From positions 310,001-374,000 of the forward strand of contig JBAOHC010000027.1 of NCBI GenBank assembly GCA_037046735.1: a stretch of DNA of 64,000 nucleotides, read 5' to 3'. Both the position numbers and the translations under genes were made by a program. This stretch comes from JADKAV01 sp037046735. GTDB lineage: Bacteria > Actinomycetota > Actinomycetes > S36-B12 > UBA10799. Under the pieces are notes generated by a model. The model saw only the letters and a list, made by a program, of their open reading frames with translations, searched no databases and was not told the DNA's origin. Every line of letters starts with the position of its first letter. Within the stretch, counting starts at the first letter, position 1. Of this stretch, positions 8,845 through 19,093 are shown one piece after another.

Positions 8845-9922
8845 TCAGCCGACGATGCCTTGGAAGTCGGTCGTCAGGTAGTCGATGAAGGCCGGGCCCA
8901 CCTTCTCGGAAGTGAGCACGGCGGCCGACACGGGTGCGGGGCGTGACTCGAAGTCCGCGTCGGCAAGGGCGCGGGCTGCGAAGTCATGCTGCAGGATCGC
9001 ACCCCGGCCGACCGAGACGAAGTCCGCACCGCGATCCAGGCACCACGACACATCAGCCGTGGTGAGCACCTTGCCCGCAACGCCGAGCCGCGCAGCCCCT
9101 CGCGGCAGGTCCACGAAGTGGTCGATGAGCAGGCCCTCGTCACCGCCTCGCGGACGGCTGAACACGTCCCACAACGACAGTTCGACGTAGTCGAGCAGGT
9201 CGCTGGCCAGAACCTCGCGCGCGTAGCCCTGGGCATCGGCCAGCGGGATCCCGAAACCCTCCGGACTCAGGCGCAATCCCAGTTGGAACGTGCGAGGCCG
9301 TTGCCGCCCGGATGCCCGCCAGCACCTCGAGAAGGATGCGCAGGCGGTTCTCGAACGAGCCGCCGTACTGGTCGTCGCGGTGGTTGCGGCTGCTGTCGAG
9401 GAACTGCCCGATCAGGTAGCCATGGGCGCCGTGCACTTCGACGCCGTCGAATCCGGCGTCCTGGGCGCGCACTGCGGCGGCGACGAAATCCCCGATGACC
9501 TGGGTGATCTCGGCGGCGGTCATGGCCACCGCATCGTGGCGCGGGTCGTCCCAGGGGCACTGGACCTGGCGGCCGGTGATCTGGCGTTCGGCCCGCCGTC
9601 CACCGTGGTGCAGTTGCACGGCAGAGGCGGCGCCGTGCGATCTGATGGCGTCGGCCAACCGCTTCAGGCCCGGATCATGCTCTGGTGAGCAGACGCCCAG
9701 CTGCCCATCCCAGACCTGCCCAGCCGGGGACACGAAGGCGGCCGCCGTCAGGACCAGCCCGAAGCCGCCGCGGGCCCGCGCCACCAACCATTCGATCTCA
9801 TCAGTGGACAGCGCCCCATCAGAGTGACTCTGCTTGTTGGTCAGCGGTGCCAGCGCGATGCGGTTGGACCACGCGGGGCCGTGCTCGAACGTCAGCACGT
9901 CCGATGGCAATACATTCGACAT
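8845..9922 (-). CDS. Old Yellow Enzyme (NADH:flavin oxidoreductase), frameshifted
   Basis: FMN-dependent ene-reductase family, about 359 residues after joining two frames. The start is the ATG at 9922 (MSNVLPSDVLTFEHG). The first frame carries the substrate/FMN residues VQLHHGGRR and the signature GFDGVEVHGAHGYLIGQFLD with NHRDDQYGGSFENR. Near 9287 the frame moves on by one base (GIRAATASH continues as FQLGLRLSPEGFG). The second frame has the C-terminal FMN-phosphate region DFVSVGRGAILQHDF. One extra base near 9287 accounts for the break. If the break is real the protein is dead, because half the barrel is lost. Its physiological substrate is unknown. Confidence 0.8.
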
Positions 9923-10002
9923 CTTGGGCCCTCTCGTCGCCTGGGCCCAATCCTGCCCGGGGCCAAAGCGGCGTGGGGGTACCGGGTCGGCGCACTCCGG
10001 TC

Positions 10003-10518
10003 TCAGACCGACACAGGGATGACGACTTCGTTCCTGCGCAGGAACCATGGTGTCCACGGCGGGTCGAACCGCGCGTAACGAGGCCGACCCACCACCGTCA
10101 GCCCAGCCTCCGCCAGCAGGTCGAGTAACTCATCGGTGTGGGCATCGTAGGAGCCGCGCGTCCAGCGGCCCGAGAACGTCAAGGCCGCGGCAGTCTGTGC
10201 CGGCACCCGGCGAGTCCGCACCGAGGAGTCCATGGGCTCCGGAAAGTCCTGCGTCATCAGTTCCGAAGGCATCACAAAGCCGACGACGAAGACACCACTT
10301 CGGGGGTCCTGCTCCTGCACCACCGGCGCGGTCATCGCCACCTTGCGAGACGCCCGGTTGTGACCCCCGATGTAGCGGGCCAGCGTCGGGAACGCCAGGT
10401 TACCCGCGACCCCGAAGGGCCCGCTGACATCCACCTCCGCCACCAGGTGTTCGGGATAGCGCCGCACCTCGAACCCGGAGTACTTCTCGAGGACTTCATA
10501 CGGTTGCTGTTCGGTCAT
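10003..10518 (-). CDS. SOUL-family heme-binding protein
   Basis: 171 residues from the ATG at 10518, which follows GGTGAGG; a longer upstream frame lacks conservation. The pattern YEVLEKYSGFEVRRYPEHLVAEV at the start, then VAMTAPVV and a C-terminal RYARFDPPWTPWFLRRNEV, is the SOUL/heme-binding fold. Members bind tetrapyrroles; the precise bacterial role is unknown. It is divergent from the DUF1275 gene, with which it shares a short promoter region. Confidence 0.88.
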   Translation of the reverse strand: MTEQQPYEVLEKYSGFEVRRYPEHLVAEVDVSGPFGVAGNLAFPTLARYIGGHNRASRKVAMTAPVVQEQDPRSGVFVVGFVMPSELMTQDFPEPMDSSVRTRRVPAQTAAALTFSGRWTRGSYDAHTDELLDLLAEAGLTVVGRPRYARFDPPWTPWFLRRNEVVIPVSV

Positions 10519-10673
10519 GACCTCACCCCAGCACCACGGTACCCACATGGACATCGATTGGGCCAGAGTCACGCCATCACCGTGGCAGGCCGCTAGCCTG
10601 CGGATGCGGAAGGTGCGCTGCCGGGTGCTCCGGGCCTGGCCCACAGGTTCAGCCGCGGGCCGACCCTGGCCAC

Positions 10674-10679
10674 TACGGT
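10674..10679 (+). promoter_or_regulatory. Leaderless -10 box of the DUF1275 gene
   Basis: TACGGT ends six bases before the ATG at 10686. No ribosome site is present, so transcription probably starts at the ATG itself. Confidence 0.55.
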
Positions 10680-10685
10680 CTGACC

Positions 10686-11372
10686 ATGACCGACGACATC
10701 GACACCTGGCGGTTCTTCGGCCGTGCCTGGCTGGCTGCGCTGGCCCTGTCGTGGACCGTGGGCGTGATCGACGCCTATTCGTTCCAGGTGTACGGCGTCT
10801 TCACGTCCAATCAGGCGGGCAACCTGGTCGTGCTGGGCACCGAACTGCCGCGCGATCCCGACAAGGCGACCCTGGCTGCTCTGTCGCTGCTGGGGGCGGT
10901 GGTGGGGGTGGCGCTTTCGACCCTGATCCAGCGTCTGCTCGCGCGCCGCCGATGGTTGCAGGTGGCCTTTCCGATGATCCTCATGATCCTACTGATGATC
11001 TTGGCCTCCTTCTTGCGGCAAGTGGTGGGAAGCCCTGCGCAGGTCCTCGTGCCGCTGACCAGCGCCGCCCTTGCCGGGCTGGCCACGGCCGTTTTGAAGG
11101 TGCCCGCCGTGCGCGGCTGGATCACGGCGAACACGGGCGCTGTGCTGACCACCGTCCACACGATCTTCCAGGGCCCCAGCGCTGCCCGAGCCGGCGGTCA
11201 GCCGGTCCGGTCGGCGGTCATGATCACGCTGGGCTTCCTCAGCGGGGCCATCGCCTGGGGTTCGGGCATCCTCGGCACGAGCGACCCGTCAGTGCCCGCC
11301 CTCATCCCGACGCTGCTCGCCGTTGGTGTCGCAGTTGCCAATGAGATCCGCGCGACGCGCGCTGGCCGGTAA
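10686..11372 (+). CDS. DUF1275 (YoaK-like) membrane protein
   Basis: 228 residues with about six membrane segments. The family mark is visible near the N-terminus: GVIDAYSFQVYGVFTSNQAGNLVVLG, where the SNQAGN turn follows the first helix. Later helices are at LSLLGAVVGVALSTLI, FPMILMILLMILASF and TLGFLSGAIAWGSG. DUF1275 proteins have no established substrate. The gene appears leaderless and stands alone, divergent from the SOUL gene. Confidence 0.88.
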   Translation: MTDDIDTWRFFGRAWLAALALSWTVGVIDAYSFQVYGVFTSNQAGNLVVLGTELPRDPDKATLAALSLLGAVVGVALSTLIQRLLARRRWLQVAFPMILMILLMILASFLRQVVGSPAQVLVPLTSAALAGLATAVLKVPAVRGWITANTGAVLTTVHTIFQGPSAARAGGQPVRSAVMITLGFLSGAIAWGSGILGTSDPSVPALIPTLLAVGVAVANEIRATRAGR

Positions 11373-11466
11373 AGAATCCGCAGTCTTTGGCGCAGTCGAC
11401 TGGGGGCCGCGAACTTTTCCGGCCTTGTTGTCCCCAAACCCGGCGGAAATGGCCAACGTCGTCGGA

Positions 11467-11517
11467 ATTCGGCAGTTGTTGCTGCGACACGCCACTCGAA
11501 ATCGCACCTTCTGCAAA
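11467..11517. repeat. Dispersed palindromic repeat, family A, copy 2
   Basis: CGGCAGTTGTTGC, then core TGCGACACGCCACTCGAAATCG, then GCACCTTCTGC, in the gap between the convergent DUF1275 and kdpE genes. The outer ends are less perfect than in copies 3 and 6. Confidence 0.75.
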
Positions 11518-11610
11518 TCGCTGCTTGCGCTCACCGGCCACCTGGTTGAAGCTCGGCCTTAGTGGGCCACAGCGCACCCGCGCGCCACTGTGTCTGCTTG
11601 AGCTCAGCAG

Positions 11611-12306
11611 CTACTTGCCCGTTCGGTCCTGAGTATCTGCCTCCAGCCGATACCCGACCCCAGGCACGGTGATGAGGTACTTGGGATCTGAGGGGTTGGG
11701 CTCGAGTTTGGCACGCAATTGTGCGAGGTAGACGCGCAGGTAGTGGCCCTGGCTGGGCACATTTGGACCCCGCAGATCGTCGAGCAACTCCTGCCTGCCG
11801 ACAACTTTGCCCGGGTTGGCGGCCAAGAGCTCGAGCAGGCGCCACTCCGTCGGCGTCAAGCGGACTTCTTTGTCACCACGCGTGACTCGCTTGCGCGGCA
11901 GATCGATCATGAAATCGTCGGTGGTCAACACCGGCGCCACCACCTCGGTTGTGCCGCGGCGATGCGCTGCTCGCAGTCGCGCGAGCAATTCGTCCATGCC
12001 AAAGGGCTTCGTCACGTAGTCATCAGCCCCGGCGTCAAGCGCCCGGACCTTTTCTGCCGCACTGCTGCGTGCGGACAGGACCACCACCGGAACATCCGAC
12101 CACCCACGTACCGCCGCCAGCACATCCAGACCGTCCATGTCGGGCAGCCCGAGATCCAGGACGATCAGATCCGGGTGCTCATGCGCCATGGCATCGAGTG
12201 CCCCCCGCCCGGTCTGGGCCCAGACCGGCTCGTCGCCCCGTGCCCGCAAGGTGATCTTCAGTGCACGAGCAAGCCCGGCCTCGTCCTCCACGATGAGCAC
12301 CTTCAC
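11611..12306 (-). CDS. kdpE: KdpE response regulator
   Basis: 231 residues. An OmpR-type regulator that activates kdp transcription after phosphorylation by KdpD. The receiver domain has the acidic pair ED near residue 7-8, phospho-acceptor D51 in IVLDLGLPDMDG and K in YVTKPFGMDELLARL. The C-terminal winged helix contains LTPTEWRLLELLAANPG and YLRVYLAQLRAKLE. The start overlaps the kdpD stop by four bases, so it is the last gene of the operon. It ends in a 240-base convergent gap that holds a family A repeat. Confidence 0.95.
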   Translation of the reverse strand: MKVLIVEDEAGLARALKITLRARGDEPVWAQTGRGALDAMAHEHPDLIVLDLGLPDMDGLDVLAAVRGWSDVPVVVLSARSSAAEKVRALDAGADDYVTKPFGMDELLARLRAAHRRGTTEVVAPVLTTDDFMIDLPRKRVTRGDKEVRLTPTEWRLLELLAANPGKVVGRQELLDDLRGPNVPSQGHYLRVYLAQLRAKLEPNPSDPKYLITVPGVGYRLEADTQDRTGK

Positions 12307-14819
12307 GAAGACCCCCCCGCGGTGGGTAACCGGAAGATCATGGTCAACCCGCCGCCCGGCGTGTCGTCAGCCTCCAACAGTCCACCACACGCCTCCACGA
12401 AGCCACGCGCAACGGCCAGCCCGAGGCCGACGCCTTGGCGACCCGGTGCATCGCCAAGGCGCTGAAAGGGCTGGAACATGGCGTCGCGCTCACTTTCTCT
12501 GACCCCCGGGCCAACATCGATCACTCGCATCATCACTTCATCCCCGATACGTTCGGCTGTGACCCGTACCGGGCGCTCGGCGGGGCTGAAGCGCACAGCG
12601 TTCTCGATGACATTCGCGACCGCTCGCTCGAATAGCCCCTCGTCAACCCAAACCGGTGGCAGATCCAGAGGAATGCTCACCTCCAAGCTCTCCGGGAGCA
12701 CGGCCCTGGACGCTGCAGCCACAAGATCGGGGAGCCAAACCTCGCTCTGGATCGCTGCCACGGCCCCGGCATCAAGCCTGCTCATATCCAGAAGGTTGTC
12801 GATCAGCGCTTGCAGACGCTCCGTCGAATCCTGCACCGTCGCCAGCAGTTGCTCCCGGTCCTCCTCGGACAGTAGGTGACCCTGGGTACGCAAAGCTGTG
12901 ACAGCGGCCTTTGCACCCGCCAGCGGGGTCCGCAGGTCATGACTAACCGCTGCCAGCAGGGCAGTGCGGATTCGGGTTCGTTCTCGCTCCTGCCGCGCCA
13001 CTCGCGCTTCCGCGCGCAGGTGGTCCCGTTCAGCCAGCCCTTCTGTCTGCAGTGCGACGGTAGTCAGAACCCGCATATCCATTGCGTCTAGGGATGGGCC
13101 AGCGATCGCAAGCTCAAGGCTGTCGCTGATCGGGATCTCGGTGACGACACCGTCCTGCGGGACGTACCCCATGGACTCGCGGACACGCCAGCGTCGGTCG
13201 CGTTCCTGGCGTTCGCGTAGCGCAACATAGCGCAGCGAGAACGACTCCTTCAATTGTTCGAGGAGGGCTGGGATCGCGTGTTCCCCCCGCAGAATCGTCC
13301 CGGAGAGCTTACTCAAAGTGTCGGCTTCCGCCCGTGCCCTGGCAGCCTCACGAGTCCGCCGTGCCGAGACGTCAACCATCCGAGCGACGGCCATGGCCAC
13401 GAGGACTAGGACCAGCAGAGCGACGACGTTGAGCGGACTGGTTACCTTCCACGTGCCGTACGGGGGGATGAACGCGTAGTCAACGATGACAACCGCGATC
13501 AGCGCCGCCATCAAACCCGGCCGCAACCCCCCGAACAATGCAGCGACGAGGACGACGGCCAAGAACAGCATGAGTGCAACAGGCAGAGTCTCGGAACGGT
13601 CCCACTGCAGCAATATCAGGGACAGCAATGGCACACCAAGTAGCGCCGTGGCCCACCCCGCCACCTTGCGATATCGCGGCAAGAGATCCAGACCCTCAAG
13701 GCGGCGCCCTGCGCCCGTGTGATCGTGCGTGACGATGTGCACATCGATGTCGCCAGAGTCCCGAACGACCAGTGGTCCGACCCCTGGCGAGAAAAGGCTG
13801 CCTAGCCGTGATCGCCGAGGAGCCCCGAGCACGATCTGCGTCGCGTTCACCCCGCGGGCGAACTCCAGAATGGACTCCGGGATATCTGAGCCAGTCACCA
13901 GGTGGAATGAACCGCCGAGTGCATCCACGAGACCACGCTGCCGGGCGAGCGTGTCCGGCGAGCCCCCACTAAGCCCATCCGTTGATGCCACGTGCAGGGC
14001 GAGGAGTTCGCCGCCGATCGCCCGCTGCGCGATGCGGGCGCCCCGCCGCAGCAGGGTATCCCCCTCCGGTCCGCCGGTCAGCGCCACGACCACCCGCTCC
14101 CGCGTAGGCCACGGCTGCTCGATGTCGTTCTCGTCGCGGTACATCTCGAGAGCCTGGTCCACCCGGTCGGCAGTCCAGAGCAGCGCCAACTCCCGCAGGG
14201 CAGTGAGATTTCCGATCCGGAAATAGTTCGTGAGAGCGGCATCCACCTTCTCGGGTTTGTACACGTTGCCGTGTGCCATCCGCCGCCGGAGTGCCTGCGG
14301 GCTCATATCAACCAGTTCGATCTGGTCGGCTCGTCGCACGACATCGTCGGGCACCGTCTCCGTCTGCCTGATCCCGGTGATGCTGTAGACGACGTCGTTG
14401 AGCGACTCCAAATGCTGAATGTTCACCGTGGTGATGACGTCGATTCCTGACTCCAGCAGCTCCTCGACGTCCTGCCAGCGCTTCTGATTCTTGGAGCCCG
14501 GAACGTTGGTGTGGGCGAGTTCGTCGACCAAGGCGACCTCAGGGCATCGCGCAAGGACGGCATCCACATCCATTTCGGTCATGGCGGCGCCACGGTACAT
14601 GAGGTCCTGCCGGGCGATCACCTCCAATTCACCAATGGCTTCAGCAGTGAGCACACGGTCGTGCGTCTCGACGAACCCCACGACGACATCGGAACCGCGC
14701 CGCGCACGCCGGTTACCCTCGTTGAGCATCGTGAACGTCTTGCCGACGCCCGGGGCTGCCCCGAGGTAGACCCGAAGTGACCCACGGCGTGGGATAGGCC
14801 GCTGACTCACACTGGTCAT
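12303..14819 (-). CDS. kdpD: KdpD sensor histidine kinase
   Basis: 838 residues, slightly shorter than the E. coli protein. The order is the KdpD cytoplasmic domain with Walker A GAAPGVGKT (about 21-29) and VDELAHTN, a universal-stress-like domain, four close membrane helices (WATALLGVPLLSLILL through LVLVLVAMAVARM, the DUF4118 unit), a GAF-like linker, the HisKA box with H627 in SHDLRTPLAG, and an ATPase domain (NVIENAVRFSP, GVGLGLAVARGF). It senses potassium limitation and phosphorylates KdpE. It overlaps kdpC by four bases. Confidence 0.95.
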   Translation of the reverse strand: MTSVSQRPIPRRGSLRVYLGAAPGVGKTFTMLNEGNRRARRGSDVVVGFVETHDRVLTAEAIGELEVIARQDLMYRGAAMTEMDVDAVLARCPEVALVDELAHTNVPGSKNQKRWQDVEELLESGIDVITTVNIQHLESLNDVVYSITGIRQTETVPDDVVRRADQIELVDMSPQALRRRMAHGNVYKPEKVDAALTNYFRIGNLTALRELALLWTADRVDQALEMYRDENDIEQPWPTRERVVVALTGGPEGDTLLRRGARIAQRAIGGELLALHVASTDGLSGGSPDTLARQRGLVDALGGSFHLVTGSDIPESILEFARGVNATQIVLGAPRRSRLGSLFSPGVGPLVVRDSGDIDVHIVTHDHTGAGRRLEGLDLLPRYRKVAGWATALLGVPLLSLILLQWDRSETLPVALMLFLAVVLVAALFGGLRPGLMAALIAVVIVDYAFIPPYGTWKVTSPLNVVALLVLVLVAMAVARMVDVSARRTREAARARAEADTLSKLSGTILRGEHAIPALLEQLKESFSLRYVALRERQERDRRWRVRESMGYVPQDGVVTEIPISDSLELAIAGPSLDAMDMRVLTTVALQTEGLAERDHLRAEARVARQERERTRIRTALLAAVSHDLRTPLAGAKAAVTALRTQGHLLSEEDREQLLATVQDSTERLQALIDNLLDMSRLDAGAVAAIQSEVWLPDLVAAASRAVLPESLEVSIPLDLPPVWVDEGLFERAVANVIENAVRFSPAERPVRVTAERIGDEVMMRVIDVGPGVRESERDAMFQPFQRLGDAPGRQGVGLGLAVARGFVEACGGLLEADDTPGGGLTMIFRLPTAGGSS

Positions 14820-15388
14820 TGTGCCCGTTCGAGAGCCTCGTTGATTTCGAGGACGTTGACCGATGCCTCCCCCAGGAAGCCCAGGCCGGGTTGGGTGGTC
14901 GCCGCAGCGACCATCGCGCGCACTTGGTCCTCGGCGAGTCCCCTGCTGCGGGCGACTCGGGGCACCTGAATCGCAGCGTATTCCGGGGAGATGCCCGGAT
15001 CCAGCCCAGAACCCGACGCTGTAACGGCATCCGCAGGCACTGCCTCCGGCGCGACACGTTCGCGCGCTGCGACCGTGGCCGTGCGTAGTGTGATCGCGGC
15101 AACCAGCTCAGGGTTGTTAGGTCCCAGGTTGGATCCCCCGCTGGCAATCGCGTCATAGCCGTCACCCGCGGCCGACGGCCGTGAGTAGAACCATCGCTGG
15201 CCGTCAAACTGTTGACCTATTAATGATGAGCCCACGATCGAGCCATCGCGTTCGATCAAGCTGCCATCGGTCCGAGCGCCCAGTGCCTTTGCCGCCAGGA
15301 CCCCGGCCAGGGGGTACAGCAACCCGAGTACCACCGTGAACACCAGCATCAGGCGAACAGCAGCCCACACTTGCCGAGTCACATTCAT
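14816..15388 (-). CDS. kdpC: KdpC subunit of potassium-transporting ATPase
   Basis: 190 residues. KdpC is the single-pass subunit that stabilises the KdpA-KdpB contact. The ATG at 15388 (MNVTRQVWAAVRL) has a GAGG site before it and opens into one helix (LMLVFTVVLGLLYPLAG). Family marks are GSSLIGQQF, YFYSRPSAAG-like WFYSRPSAAGDGYD, SGGSNLGPNNPEL and the C-terminal GEASVNVLEINEAL. It lies seven bases after kdpB, the only non-overlapping joint in the core operon. Confidence 0.95.
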   Translation of the reverse strand: MNVTRQVWAAVRLMLVFTVVLGLLYPLAGVLAAKALGARTDGSLIERDGSIVGSSLIGQQFDGQRWFYSRPSAAGDGYDAIASGGSNLGPNNPELVAAITLRTATVAARERVAPEAVPADAVTASGSGLDPGISPEYAAIQVPRVARSRGLAEDQVRAMVAAATTQPGLGFLGEASVNVLEINEALERAQ

Positions 15389-15395
15389 GTCATCC

Positions 15396-17447
15396 TCACA
15401 ATCCCGGGAGCAGACTGACGACGAGGTCAATCAATTTGATCCCGACGAAGGGTGCGGCGATCCCCCCGAGACCGTAGGTCAACAGGTTGCGTCGCAGGAG
15501 ACCGTCGGCGCTCGTGGGTGTGAAACGTACCCCCCGCAGCGCAAGTGGAATGAGTGCCACAATGATGAGCGCGTTGAAGATGACCGCTGACAGGATCGCC
15601 GATTGGGGGCTGGATAGACCCATGAAGTTGAGCATTCCCAGCTGGGGGTAGGCCACCAGGAACATCGCCGGCAGGATGGCGAAGTACTTCGCGAGATCGT
15701 TGGCGATCGAGAAGGTCGTCAGCGCACCCCGCGTGATCAGCAACTGTTTTCCGATCTCTACGATCTCAATGAGTTTGGTTGGATTGCTGTCGAGATCGAC
15801 CATGTTGCCAGCCTCTTTTGCAGCCGATGTGCCCGTGTTCATCGCGACGCCCACGTCGGCCTGTGCCAGTGCGGGAGCGTCGTTGGTCCCGTCCCCGGTC
15901 ATAGCAACCATCCGTCCGGACCCTTGCTCGCCGCGGATGAGGGCAAGCTTGTCCTCCGGTGTGGCTTCTGCCAAGAAGTCGTCGACCCCCGCCTCGTTGG
16001 CGATCGCCCGTGCGGTCATGGGATTGTCCCCGGTGATCATCACCGTCCGAATGCCCATCGCCCGCAACTGGTCGAACCGTTCCCGCATGCCGTCCTTGAC
16101 CACATCCTTGAGATTGATGACGCCAAGCGGACGAGCTGGCTGGGTCCCTTGGCGCTCGGCCACCACCAGTGGTGTACCACCACTCGCGCTCACCGCATCG
16201 ACCGTTTGCGCCAGGTCCTCACCCGCGTGACCCTGGTTGTCCCGCACCCACCTGATCACGGCTGCGGCAGCGCCCTTTCGGATCTCGTGGACATGACCAT
16301 CCACCGGGATGTCCACGCCCGACATCCGGGTGCGGGCCGAGAACTCGATGAAGTTGGCCTCGGAGCTCTCCGGGCGCACTCGCAGGTCGTAGTTGTCCTT
16401 GGCGAGAACGACTATCGACCGGCCTTCCGGTGTCTCATCGGCCAGACTGCTCAGCTGAGCCGCCTCTACCAGTTCCCGTTCCGAAATCCCCATGACCGGG
16501 ATGAACTGCGCCGCCCGCCGATTACCCAGCGTGATGGTCCCAGTCTTATCCAGCAGCAGCACATCGACGTCACCGGCCGCCTCCACTGCGCGCCCCGAAG
16601 TTGCCAGCACGTTCCGCTGAACGAGACGGTCCATGCCGGCGATGCCGATTGCTGACAACAGCGCGCCGATCGTGGTCGGGATCAGACACACGAGAAGAGC
16701 GACAAGCACTATCAACGGCTGTCTGGCATCGGAGTAGACCGCGAATGGCTGCAAAGTGACCACCGCTAGAAGGAAGATAATGGTCAAGGCGGACAGCAAG
16801 AGATTCAAAGCGATCTCATTGGGGGTCTTCTGACGTGCTGATCCCTCTACCAGGGAGATCATCCGGTCGAGGAAGGTCTGCCCTGGTGCCGCTGTGATCT
16901 TTACTATGATCCGGTCGGACAGCACCTTGGTGCCACCCGTGACGGCACTGCGGTCCCCACCCGATTCCCGAATGACCGGCGCCGACTCCCCCGTGATGGC
17001 CGACTCGTCGACTGCTGCCACGCCTTCGACCACATCGCCGTCGCCAGGGATCACGTCGCCAGCCTCAACGACCACGAGATCACCAACGAGCAGATGCGCG
17101 CCCGGGATGTGTTCCCCCCGTCCGTCGGGGTGCAGCAGCCGGGCGATCGTATCCTCGCGCGCCTTGCGCAGGCTCTCTGCCTGGGCACGTCCCCGGCCCT
17201 CTGCAACAGCCTCCGCGAGTGTCCCGAAGAGCACGGTGGCCCACAGCCAGAAAGCGACCGACCACGCGAAGACCGAAGGCACCTGTAAAGCGAGAACCGT
17301 CGTGAACAGCGCACCCACCCAGACAACGAACATCACCGGCGTCCGGATCACCTCACGTGGGTCAAGTTTTCGCAGGGCCGCTGGAAGGCTGCGCCACATC
17401 TGTCCGGGATCCAAGAACGTCGACCTGTCGGTTGTGTGGGTGCTCAT
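15396..17447 (-). CDS. kdpB: KdpB catalytic P-type ATPase subunit
   Basis: 683 residues, the usual length. KdpB hydrolyses ATP to drive potassium uptake through KdpA. The phosphorylated aspartate is D300 in LLLDKTGTIT. The actuator-domain TGESAPV, nucleotide-binding RKGAAAAVIRWV, and the hinge MVAMTGDGTNDAPALAQ are all visible, with about seven membrane helices. The start overlaps the kdpA stop by four bases. The sequence is free of frame breaks, unlike several neighbours. Confidence 0.96.
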   Translation of the reverse strand: MSTHTTDRSTFLDPGQMWRSLPAALRKLDPREVIRTPVMFVVWVGALFTTVLALQVPSVFAWSVAFWLWATVLFGTLAEAVAEGRGRAQAESLRKAREDTIARLLHPDGRGEHIPGAHLLVGDLVVVEAGDVIPGDGDVVEGVAAVDESAITGESAPVIRESGGDRSAVTGGTKVLSDRIIVKITAAPGQTFLDRMISLVEGSARQKTPNEIALNLLLSALTIIFLLAVVTLQPFAVYSDARQPLIVLVALLVCLIPTTIGALLSAIGIAGMDRLVQRNVLATSGRAVEAAGDVDVLLLDKTGTITLGNRRAAQFIPVMGISERELVEAAQLSSLADETPEGRSIVVLAKDNYDLRVRPESSEANFIEFSARTRMSGVDIPVDGHVHEIRKGAAAAVIRWVRDNQGHAGEDLAQTVDAVSASGGTPLVVAERQGTQPARPLGVINLKDVVKDGMRERFDQLRAMGIRTVMITGDNPMTARAIANEAGVDDFLAEATPEDKLALIRGEQGSGRMVAMTGDGTNDAPALAQADVGVAMNTGTSAAKEAGNMVDLDSNPTKLIEIVEIGKQLLITRGALTTFSIANDLAKYFAILPAMFLVAYPQLGMLNFMGLSSPQSAILSAVIFNALIIVALIPLALRGVRFTPTSADGLLRRNLLTYGLGGIAAPFVGIKLIDLVVSLLPGL

Positions 17448-19093
17448 TGCAGCGCCTCCGCAACAGGTCCCAGGGCGAGCGCCGGGACGTAGGTGAGACC
17501 AGCGACGAACAGGACCACCACCACCAGCAGGCCAACAAACATCGGCGCGTCGGTCGACAGGGTGCCCGGTCCGGGCGCCTTCCGCCTCTGCCTGGCAAGC
17601 ACCCCGGCCAACGCGATCACGAGCACCATCGGGACGAAGCGAGCGAACAGCATGACGAGACCAAGCACAGTGTTCTGATACGTCGTCGCGGCGCCGAAAC
17701 TTGCGAATGCAGAGCCATTGTTGTTCGCCGCTGAGGCATACGCATATAGAGCCGTGGACAGGCCGTGGGGGCCTTGCTGAGTGATCGAGCCGTCACCGGC
17801 GGGCAGCCCAGCGGTGAGTCCGGCTCCAACCAGCAGCAGCACTGGGGTGGTCAGGATGTAGAGCGCGACCAGGGTGATCTCCCGCCGCCCAAGGCGCTTG
17901 CCGTAGATCTCCGGCGTGCGCCCCACCATCAGACCCGCCAGGAAGACCGTGAGTATTGCCAGGATGAGCATCCCGTACAGTCCGGAGCCGACACCACCGG
18001 GAGACACCTCGCCCACCATCATGTTGAGCATCGCAACACCGCCACCTGCTGCGGTGAATGAATCATGCATGGAGTTGACCGCCCCCGTGCTCGTGCCGGT
18101 CGTGGAAGCCGCGAAGAGTGCCGATGTTGCAACGCCGAACCGGACCTCTTTGCCCTCCATGGCCGCACCCGCCAGTTCAGGCGCCGCACCCCTGCCCGCA
18201 GTCTCGGCCCAGGTGATCAGCGCCACGCTGGTCAGCCACAGCACGCCCATCGTGCAGAGGATCGCGATGCCCTGCTTCTTGTTGCCGATAACCAGACCCA
18301 TGGCCCGGGGCAGCGAAAAGGGGATGGCGAGCAGTAGCAGTATCTGCAACACGTTGGTGTAGGCAGTCGGGTTCTCGAAGGGGTGCGCCGAGTTGGCGTT
18401 GAAGAAGCCACCGCCGTTGGTTCCCAACTGCTTTATCGCTTCCTGAGTGGCGACGGGTCCACCAGGGATCGGCTGAGTAGCTCCCTGCAGCGTTGTGGCC
18501 ACCACGGGATCGTTGAGGTTCTGCACAACGCCTCCGATCATGAACAACAAAGCTGCGATAGCGGCCAGAGGTAGGAGCAGACGCAAGACGATGCGGATGA
18601 TGTCGACCCAGAAGTTGCCCAAAAGGTCTGCCCCAGAAGACACGAATCCGCGGAGAAGAACGAAGGCGACCGCGATGCCCACCGCCGCTGAAACGAAGTT
18701 CTGCACCGTGAGTCCAGCGGCCTGTGCCAAGTAGCCCATAGTGGCCTCGCCGGAGTACCACTGCCAATTGGTGTTGGTCACGAAACTGGAGGCAGTGTTG
18801 AAGGCACCGTCCGCAGGTACCGCTGGCATGCCGACGTTCCCTGGGAGGACAGCCTGCAGTCGCAACAGCGCGTAGAGCAGCACGGCACCTACCACGGACA
18901 CAGCAAGAACGGATATGGCGTAGGTTGCCCAGGGTTGCTGTGTCGAGGCGTTGACCCCAACCAGTCTGTATACGCCCTTCTCTAGACGCGTATCCCTGGT
19001 GTCCGTCATGATCCGCGCAATGTAGGTCCCTAAAGGCCACTGCACCAGCAGGAGCAGGGCCACGATCAGGCAGACTTGCTCTCCGGCCGCCAT
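17444..19093 (-). CDS. kdpA: KdpA potassium-binding channel-like subunit
   Basis: 549 residues, about ten membrane helices. KdpA carries the potassium selectivity filter. The diagnostic stretch LGTNGGGFFNANSAHPFENPT is present, as are NTNWQWYSGEATMGYLAQ and NNNGSAFASFGAATTYQN, the other filter-bearing loops. The ATG at 19093 shares its last base with the kdpF stop codon. It is followed by kdpB with a four-base overlap. Confidence 0.96.
   Translation of the reverse strand: MAAGEQVCLIVALLLLVQWPLGTYIARIMTDTRDTRLEKGVYRLVGVNASTQQPWATYAISVLAVSVVGAVLLYALLRLQAVLPGNVGMPAVPADGAFNTASSFVTNTNWQWYSGEATMGYLAQAAGLTVQNFVSAAVGIAVAFVLLRGFVSSGADLLGNFWVDIIRIVLRLLLPLAAIAALLFMIGGVVQNLNDPVVATTLQGATQPIPGGPVATQEAIKQLGTNGGGFFNANSAHPFENPTAYTNVLQILLLLAIPFSLPRAMGLVIGNKKQGIAILCTMGVLWLTSVALITWAETAGRGAAPELAGAAMEGKEVRFGVATSALFAASTTGTSTGAVNSMHDSFTAAGGGVAMLNMMVGEVSPGGVGSGLYGMLILAILTVFLAGLMVGRTPEIYGKRLGRREITLVALYILTTPVLLLVGAGLTAGLPAGDGSITQQGPHGLSTALYAYASAANNNGSAFASFGAATTYQNTVLGLVMLFARFVPMVLVIALAGVLARQRRKAPGPGTLSTDAPMFVGLLVVVVLFVAGLTYVPALALGPVAEALQ

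Noticed and set aside
9290..9688. Plus-strand frames antisense to the Old Yellow Enzyme
   Set aside because: The minus-strand gene has clear family motifs; the antisense frames have none.
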